Positions 58,573-64,000 of a stretch of 64,000 bases of DNA are shown here, in pieces. How positions within the stretch are numbered: the stretch's first letter is position 1; each line of letters starts with the position of its first letter. This stretch comes from Rhododendron vialii (taxonomy: Eukaryota > Streptophyta > Magnoliopsida > Ericales > Ericaceae): NCBI RefSeq assembly GCF_030253575.1, contig NC_080561.1, positions 24,401,564 through 24,465,563 on the forward strand, written 5' to 3'. The notes under the pieces were generated by a model. It worked only from the letters and a program-made list of their open reading frames with translations. It was not told the origin of the DNA and ran no database searches. The position numbers and the translations under genes were made by a program.

Positions 58573-59285
58573 TGTGGTGCTGTGCTTTCTCTAGTAGATC
58601 CTTCCTGAATGGTGGCTAGGTTGATGTATCTTTAGCGTGGTTGGGACCTACACACTTAAGTACCCGTGTTAGTGCCAAACCCGGATCGTGGGAAGTTCGG
58701 GATAGGCACTCTGACGGTCAAGTAAGAAAGACAGAAGATGAGCTTTTTAGATTATGTTTAGGGTTTTTAGAGAGAGAATTAGTTACCTTTCCCTCAAGGC
58801 AAAGGAAACGTGGAGACCAACCCACGCGTACGCACCATGCGCTCAGTGATTGGTTCGTCAATCGTGGCGCCAAATCAGGCCCGCAGTCTAAGGCCTGTCA
58901 TGATCTCCACGATCTATTCCCGCAATAGGGGAAATGGTGCCGCGCCACCTGCCACGCCTACCTGACTCTTCCTGACTTCCTCTCCAAGTTAGGGAGCAGG
59001 GGTGGCTCGATGGTTGTCGATTCTGCCAATCGAAATAGCCCGGCTATAGTTGGACTTTTTGTAGAGTTGCTAATTGGTCCAGTGGGACGTTGCCGAACCA
59101 AAAGTGATGACTACCTAACCCGCATCCGGGTCCATGGTTCCTTCACGGGTGAACGAACTTGGCCCAGCAGAGGCATAGTGACTACTATGCACCGCCGGTC
59201 CATCCAACCCTTAAGTCCATGGGCCTGACTAGTCATCGTGCCGCAACCTTCACCTGGTTCGCTCTATCGAGTCATGCCCGTCACA
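58573..59285 (-). repeat. 5' LTR of Tat element, 713 bp
   Basis: Co-linear with 41739-42596 but without the 118-bp duplication and with a 17-bp deletion at 58799/58800 that removes the TATA-like box. Confidence 0.92.
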
Positions 59286-59640
59286 AGAATCAATTGTTTG
59301 TTTCTCGCCAACATCATCCGACTCACCGGCCGCATTGTTCTCAATTACATTCACCTTCTCCAAGAGTACCACAAAGTCATCGTCCAAATCTTTTGCCGCT
59401 GCTAGTGTCGGCCTCTACATAGGGTTTAGCAAAACATCGGCTTAGGGTTTAGCAACACGACATCGTCGGAGCCTTCTTTGAGAAGCTCCACAATCTGGTC
59501 GTAATCGTCATCGCCTCCTTCGTCTGAACTTATGTCGGGTCAAGTACCCAAAGGCCTCAATTTCTTTCGAAAAGTAGCAGAAAGCAGAGGTGATATCATG
59601 GTTGCATGTTTGTGGTGATTGGAGGGTTGAATCTGATGGT
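59286..59640 (-). other. Possible host coding remnant beside the Tat insertion
   Basis: On -, frames give SSDEGGDDDYDQIVELLKEG and KDLDDDFVVLLEKVNVIENN, acidic protein-like stretches that run to the AGAAT insertion point and, across the 17.5 kb insertion, on to 41738. Stops (about 59420) break the frame. I do not recognise the protein. Confidence 0.3.
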
Positions 59641-59666
59641 TTGCATGCGGAAAAATTCAAGGGTTT

Positions 59667-60244
59667 TGGTCTGGAAATCGTTCATTCCAAAGGGTTTGTG
59701 GAAGAGAGAGTGCTTCTATGACAAGCACCTCTAACGTGCCCACAAAAAGGCTTTTCGAATTTTGAGTTGGTGGTGATCAAACTTAGAGCAAGTCCAATGG
59801 GGGATGGATAGTCATTTTCCATCCCTAAATGCAAACATCAGAGCTCCAATGGGGATGGAAAATGGCAAAGATGGATATGGAGATGGATATATCTATTCCC
59901 AAATTACTATAGCTATAAATGCCACATCATCAAACCAACTGATTCTACCAGAAAATGGTCTGGAAATCGTTCATTCCAAAGGGTTTGTGGAAGAGAGAGT
60001 GCTTCTATGACAAGCACCTCTAACATGCCCACAAAAAGGCTTTTCGAATTTTGAGTTGGTGGTGATCAAACTTAGAGCAAGTCCAATGGGGGATGGATAG
60101 TCATTTTCCATCCCTAAATGCAAACATCAGAGCTCCAATGGGGATGGAAAATGGCAAAGATGGATATGGAGATGGATATATCTATTCCCAAATTATTATA
60201 GCTATAAATGCCACATCATCAAACCAACTAATTCTACCAGAAAA
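59667..60244. repeat. 289-bp tandem duplication
   Basis: 59667-59955 and 59956-60244 are almost identical (GTCTGGAAATCGTTCATTCC start, CTACCAGAAAATGG end). Each unit contains AGAGCAAGTCCAATGGGGG, which looks like a PIF or hAT MITE end. Confidence 0.93.
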
Positions 60245-60854
60245 TGGATGGCCGTAGTTACCTGAATTAGCCGGAATGTTGGCCGGAATTTCAAAATTTA
60301 TTGCCGGAATCTGGAAATTTCTGCAACTCCTTGCCAAAGTAACCAAACCACGCCAGAATCCAGTGAGAGAGAGATCTTGCAATGAGATAAAGGGAGATCG
60401 ATGGGTCACCGGAATCACGACTGAAATAGTGGAATGAGGGTTTGGTTCGATGTGATTTCACGTGGGGTTTCATGGCTGGGCTTGAGAGAGAGAGTGTGTG
60501 TGTGCAAGTGTGTTGAGGTTTCATGGCTCGATTGGGTTCCGTCGAGTGAGACTTGTGATTTCACGCTAGCAAGGTTTTGGTTTGGACTTTGGACTGTGAT
60601 GTGAGAGAGAGTAAAGTTGGGAGTCTTGGAATAGCTTGGAAAAATCTGACTGTTGAGGAAAAAATAACCGATGAACGGCTATAAATAATAGTAATAATTC
60701 TAACCGGTGAATTATTTTCACCACTAAAAATAATTAGGTGGACAGAAATTAGCAGGGGAAAAATTTGGACGGAAATGAAAAATAAAAAATAATTTTTAAT
60801 TTTGCATGAATCAGATAAGGTCACTTTTTCTCTTCCCTTGATTTAAGCACCAGA
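60245..60854. other. Non-coding DNA
   Basis: Short GA and TG runs occur at 60485-60510. No gene is seen. Confidence 0.6.
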
Positions 60855-61400
60855 AAGCCTGTAACAACCCTGATTTTGGTAAATAAAAAATTTCGTTAAA
60901 AATTTAATTACTTGGATTTCTTTTGAAACCCCTTTTTAATTTCTAAAAATCCGTTATAATTAGATTTTAGTCTTTTAAAATTATATTTCTTGGCTAGAGA
61001 TTCTACCTAGCAAGTATAGTTAGATTCTAACCAATTAGTTGGAGAACCTAACCCTAGATGAACCTTTACCCATTGGTCGATAAATGTTAGGAAAATCCTT
61101 ATCCATTGGACGATAAAAGTTTGGGAAACTTTTATCTATTGGACGATAGAGTAAATCTAAATTTCTATCAAGAGTACTTTACTAGATTGTTAAAGGTACA
61201 TATATATAGTTATATATTGTTATATACACACATGCCTAAAGTACATGCATATATAATTCAAGTATATATAACTTTACTTCTTTTACCCATTGGTCAATAA
61301 CTACTAGGGGAATTATTACCCATTGGATAATAGAGTAGTCTTGCCAACAAGCACTAGGGTTTATTAAATAAATCATTTTCTAGATTTCTCATGTGATGAT

Positions 61401-61405
61401 ATACT

Positions 61406-61452
<47 letters not shown>

Positions 61453-61611
61453 ACCTTATAGATATAAATACCCTAGGATTCTCTAAGTACATAATCTAAT
61501 ATTTTAATGAAGCATGTGACTAATAGGTTATTTTAATGGGGAATTTTGACCTTATAATTTTTTATTGGATATTTGGAAATCTACCTAAATTGCATGGTAC
61601 ATACTAACCTG

Positions 61612-61666
<55 letters not shown>

Positions 61667-61669
61667 GGA

Positions 61670-61730
<61 letters not shown>

Positions 61731-61857
61731 ACTTATTTTATTACAAAGTACACATGTGTTTAATTGAATAGTTTATTAGGAAAATCTTGAATTTGAAATC
61801 CCATTAGATCACATAGTACTTTAAGTACATTTTATATATATGTTTATTTGTACATAG

Positions 61858-61909
<52 letters not shown>

Positions 61910-61930
61910 GTACTAGAGAGAGAGAGAGAG
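61401..61930. repeat. TG, TA and GA microsatellites in solo LTR
   Basis: TG runs at about 61411-61448, 61628-61660 and 61861-61888; TA runs at 61673-61725 and 61889-61908; GA at 61914-61932. All ORFs across them are artefacts. Confidence 0.95.
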
Positions 61931-62273
61931 AGATTTGGTGTGTACCTTGCCTTGATTTCTTCCATTGTACTTTGACTCGCTTGCAATCTATGGTTATATA
62001 CTCTTCTAAGCAAAAATCTATCTTTCAAATGTCCTTATGTGTACAATTACCAATATAAAACCTTGTACCATCCTACTTTCTCCACCAATCTTTCCATAAT
62101 CCAATCCAAAATACCAAATCTAGCCTTGCATGCCTAAGAAATAGGTAGGAGTTGTACAAGCAAACCATGACCTAACTTATCAAGCTTTCAATCAAGTTTG
62201 AAAGGTGAAAAAGAATCAAAGATAGGATAGAGAGAGAGAGTTCGGATGGGAGAGGAGAGGGAGGAGCCTTGGC

Positions 62274-62283
62274 CTATAAATAG
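62274..62283 (+). promoter_or_regulatory. TATA box of solo LTR
   Basis: CTATAAATAG followed by a CACCTTCACTCATTGCTCC leader; same arrangement as at 12967-12976. A solo LTR with this box could start transcription toward 64000. Confidence 0.7.
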
Positions 62284-63064
62284 CAAGCTCACCCAAGTTA
62301 TTTCTCACACCTTCACTCATTGCTCCAACTTCTCTCTAGAATTTCAAAGCTTTCCAAGTTCCAAAGTTCACGTTTCTTGAGTTTTCTTGAAGTTCTTGAG
62401 AGCTACCACCAAACCACCTCTCAAAACCACCCTTAGATCTTTAAAGTAGCCTAGTTTAGTTAGCAAAGTTGTTTCTAGGAAGAGGAAACCCATCTCTCTT
62501 CCTTTCGAAGCAATTCGGAGCCGTTACGCCGCCAATTCGCAAAAACCAACGACCGAATCTCGAAGCCAACCAACCTCCTAGAAGAACGGTAGAATATCCC
62601 TATCTACTTCCCCTAAGTATAAATAGAAATATGTATGTTGTTTGTACGTTTGAAATGCATGATAGCTTAGTTTGCTAAAGGTAGTATTGTTATATTGAAT
62701 AAATGACTTTCAGTACATTAAACATATGTCATATTGAACTTCCCACAAAGGAGGAAAGAACGGATTTTGAAAATATTAACTTGATTAAGGAGTATTCGTA
62801 GTTTGATCTTATGATGGTTATGAGCATGATTGAGTAATATAGAGTTGGATGATCTTATTAGTTTAGTTTCAAGATTCCAATGAATGATTTATGTGTACTT
62901 ATGTGAAAAGTCCTACCGCGGAGCCCATGCATGAAAACGAGACACGAAAATCGAGAAAGTAGAAACATGACACCTAGGGTGTGGTTAACGAAAAGGTGTG
63001 TTTTGACTAGGATAAATATTTTTAAAACTACATAATGGCCAGATGTGGTAGCCTTTGTGTGGGG

Positions 63065-63275
63065 TGTGTGTGTGTATGCCAATGGGAACCCAGAGCAGCG
63101 GAACCATTGTGAGGTTGTGTGCGTTCCCATGGGAACCCGGAGCGGCGGAACCATGGTGAGGATCCTCGGGAACCCGGAGCGGTGGAACCGAGATATGGCT
63201 TGATTATATGTGGAGAGGAGCCAATGCAAATTTTGTGTGCCAATGGGAACCCGGAGCGGCGGAACCGAGGTTGGG
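63065..63275 (+). repeat. GGAACCCGGAGCGGCGG minisatellite in solo LTR
   Basis: Four to five units of AATGGGAACCCGGAGCGG..GGAACC. A related pair is found at 11820-12035 in the other LTR of this family. Confidence 0.85.
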
Positions 63276-63818
63276 TGTGTTAAAAATGATTTTGAAAATA
63301 TTGATTTGGTAAGTGATAAATGGAGACACGGTCCACGACGAGTCGCGTAGGAGAAACTCAGAAAACCATGGACACAAACGTTAGTTGATTAGCGAATGCG
63401 GATGTGTCATTGTGAACTGTTTTGTTAAATATGCATGTTTTATGTGGAAATCGTTAGTATTACGATCTACTGCTTGTAAGTTTAGGGTTAGTGGGTATGG
63501 ATTATTCTATTGAGTTCTCGTAGCTCATGGTGTTACCTTTGGTGACCCTGACATATTATACTGGTGGCGACGCTGGTATAATGTGTCAGACCTTATAGAT
63601 GATCAAGATGAACAGTACACCTTGAAGGCCTTTAGTGCTGAGGAGCTGGCTAGGATGGAGGAGCAGGCAGAGCTGTAGTTAGGAACCCTAGTTTCCCTCC
63701 CTTTTGTAATGAACGTACTCTTATGGAGATTGTGATATAATAATGAGCCAGACTCTATTTCGAAGTTGCAATAAAATTGTCTATTTAACGTACCCAAAAT
63801 TCGAGGCGTTACAAAGCC

Positions 63819-64000
63819 TCAATGTGATAGACCATACTTGGGAGAATTGAAAATTTTCATCTTAAAAGGCCTATTTTCGTATATAAAACACCTATTTTTC
63901 ATTTATGCAATAGATTTTTAGATTGTAATTAAGTATAACTATTATTTTATTTATATTAGCTTTTGTTAACATATCGTACATATCCCGTACGATTCATAAA
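63819..64000. other. AT-rich flank
   Basis: Nothing is recognised in the last bases of the window. Confidence 0.6.

Larger units (their letters stand above)
41739..59285 (-). mobile_element. 17.5 kb Tat/Retand-like Ty3/gypsy element with antisense ORF and three nested hAT insertions
   Basis: AGAAT at 41734-41738 and again at 59286-59290 is the target duplication. The LTRs are 41739-42596 (3' on -) and 58573-59285 (5' on -), both TG..CA. On - the order is PBS, gag, protease, RT, RNase H, second (archaeal-type) RNase H, integrase; then, on +, a gene with the putative gypsy-type transposon domain, the antisense ORF known from Tat-lineage Retand elements. Without its three insertions (5236 bp plus three 8-bp duplications) the element would be about 12.3 kb. 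Many stops and catalytic changes show it is dead. Confidence 0.92.
60855..63818 (+). mobile_element. Solo LTR, 2954 bp, AAGCC target duplication
   Basis: The LTR runs 60860-63813 (TGTAACAACCC.. to ..GAGGCGTTACA) with AAGCC on both sides (60855-60859, 63814-63818). It is homologous to the LTR at 11283-14089 in opposite orientation. No PBS, gag or pol is attached, so it arose by LTR-LTR recombination. Confidence 0.93.

Noticed and set aside
61573..62058. ORFs with Tyr-Ile and Val-Cys repeats
   Set aside because: They come from TA and TG microsatellites in the solo LTR.
1..64000. tRNA, rRNA or other structural RNA genes
   Set aside because: I looked for tRNA B-box-like and cloverleaf patterns by eye and found none convincing; a tRNAscan-SE run would be decisive.

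Overview
The window is plant nuclear DNA, very probably from a woody or other large-genome eudicot; I cannot name the species. The evidence is the transposon spectrum (Ty3/gypsy chromovirus-type and Tat-type LTR elements, Ty1/copia remains, a FAR1-type Mutator-like element, hAT, CACTA, Stowaway and Tourist elements), AT-rich DNA with long GA/CT, TG and TA microsatellites, and spliced genes with GT-AG introns. I see no intact ordinary host gene. Almost everything that can be identified is mobile DNA, much of it nested.

Layout. 1-7376: a chromovirus-like Ty3/gypsy element on + (5' LTR cut by the window edge), with an almost complete gag-pol broken by four stops and one frameshift. It is inserted in the reverse transcriptase of a second gypsy element on - (7377-14089), which shows RT, protease, gag, two extra ORFs upstream of gag, a PBS and a 2.8 kb LTR. 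14191-14608: a palindromic MITE with an 11-bp target duplication. About 14955-16890: a decayed copia gag-protease fragment. 18166-27439: a 9.27 kb Mutator-like element with a 9-bp target duplication. It carries a spliced HMG-box plus Ulp1-protease-like gene on + and a near-intact FAR1/MULE transposase gene on -, with clustered CTTACCA-type repeats. 27.4-41.7 kb: MITEs, a poly-A retroelement with a 16-bp target duplication, a CACTA element, two inverted copies of a captured MORC-ATPase gene fragment, a Tourist-like MITE, and traces of a possible host gene on - (clear terminal exon at 39037-39159).

41739-59285: a 17.5 kb Tat/Retand-like gypsy element on - with matching AGAAT target duplications. 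Its order on - is 5' LTR (right), gag, protease, RT, RNase H, a second RNase H and integrase, followed by an antisense ORF on +, then the 3' LTR (left). Three hAT-type elements sit inside it, each with a perfect 8-bp duplication: an autonomous-type element (43447-47117) in the antisense ORF, a MITE (52594-53231) in RT, and a 927-bp element (55789-56715) in gag. 59667-60244 is a 289-bp tandem duplication. 60860-63813 is a solo LTR with AAGCC duplications, of the same family as the LTR at 11283-14089.

How the parts work together: the LTR elements are self-contained copy-and-paste units, now disabled by stops, frameshifts and catalytic changes. The MULE is the best-preserved coding unit. The MORC capture is notable because MORC proteins act in transposon silencing, and the two copies lie in inverted orientation, an arrangement able to form double-stranded RNA.
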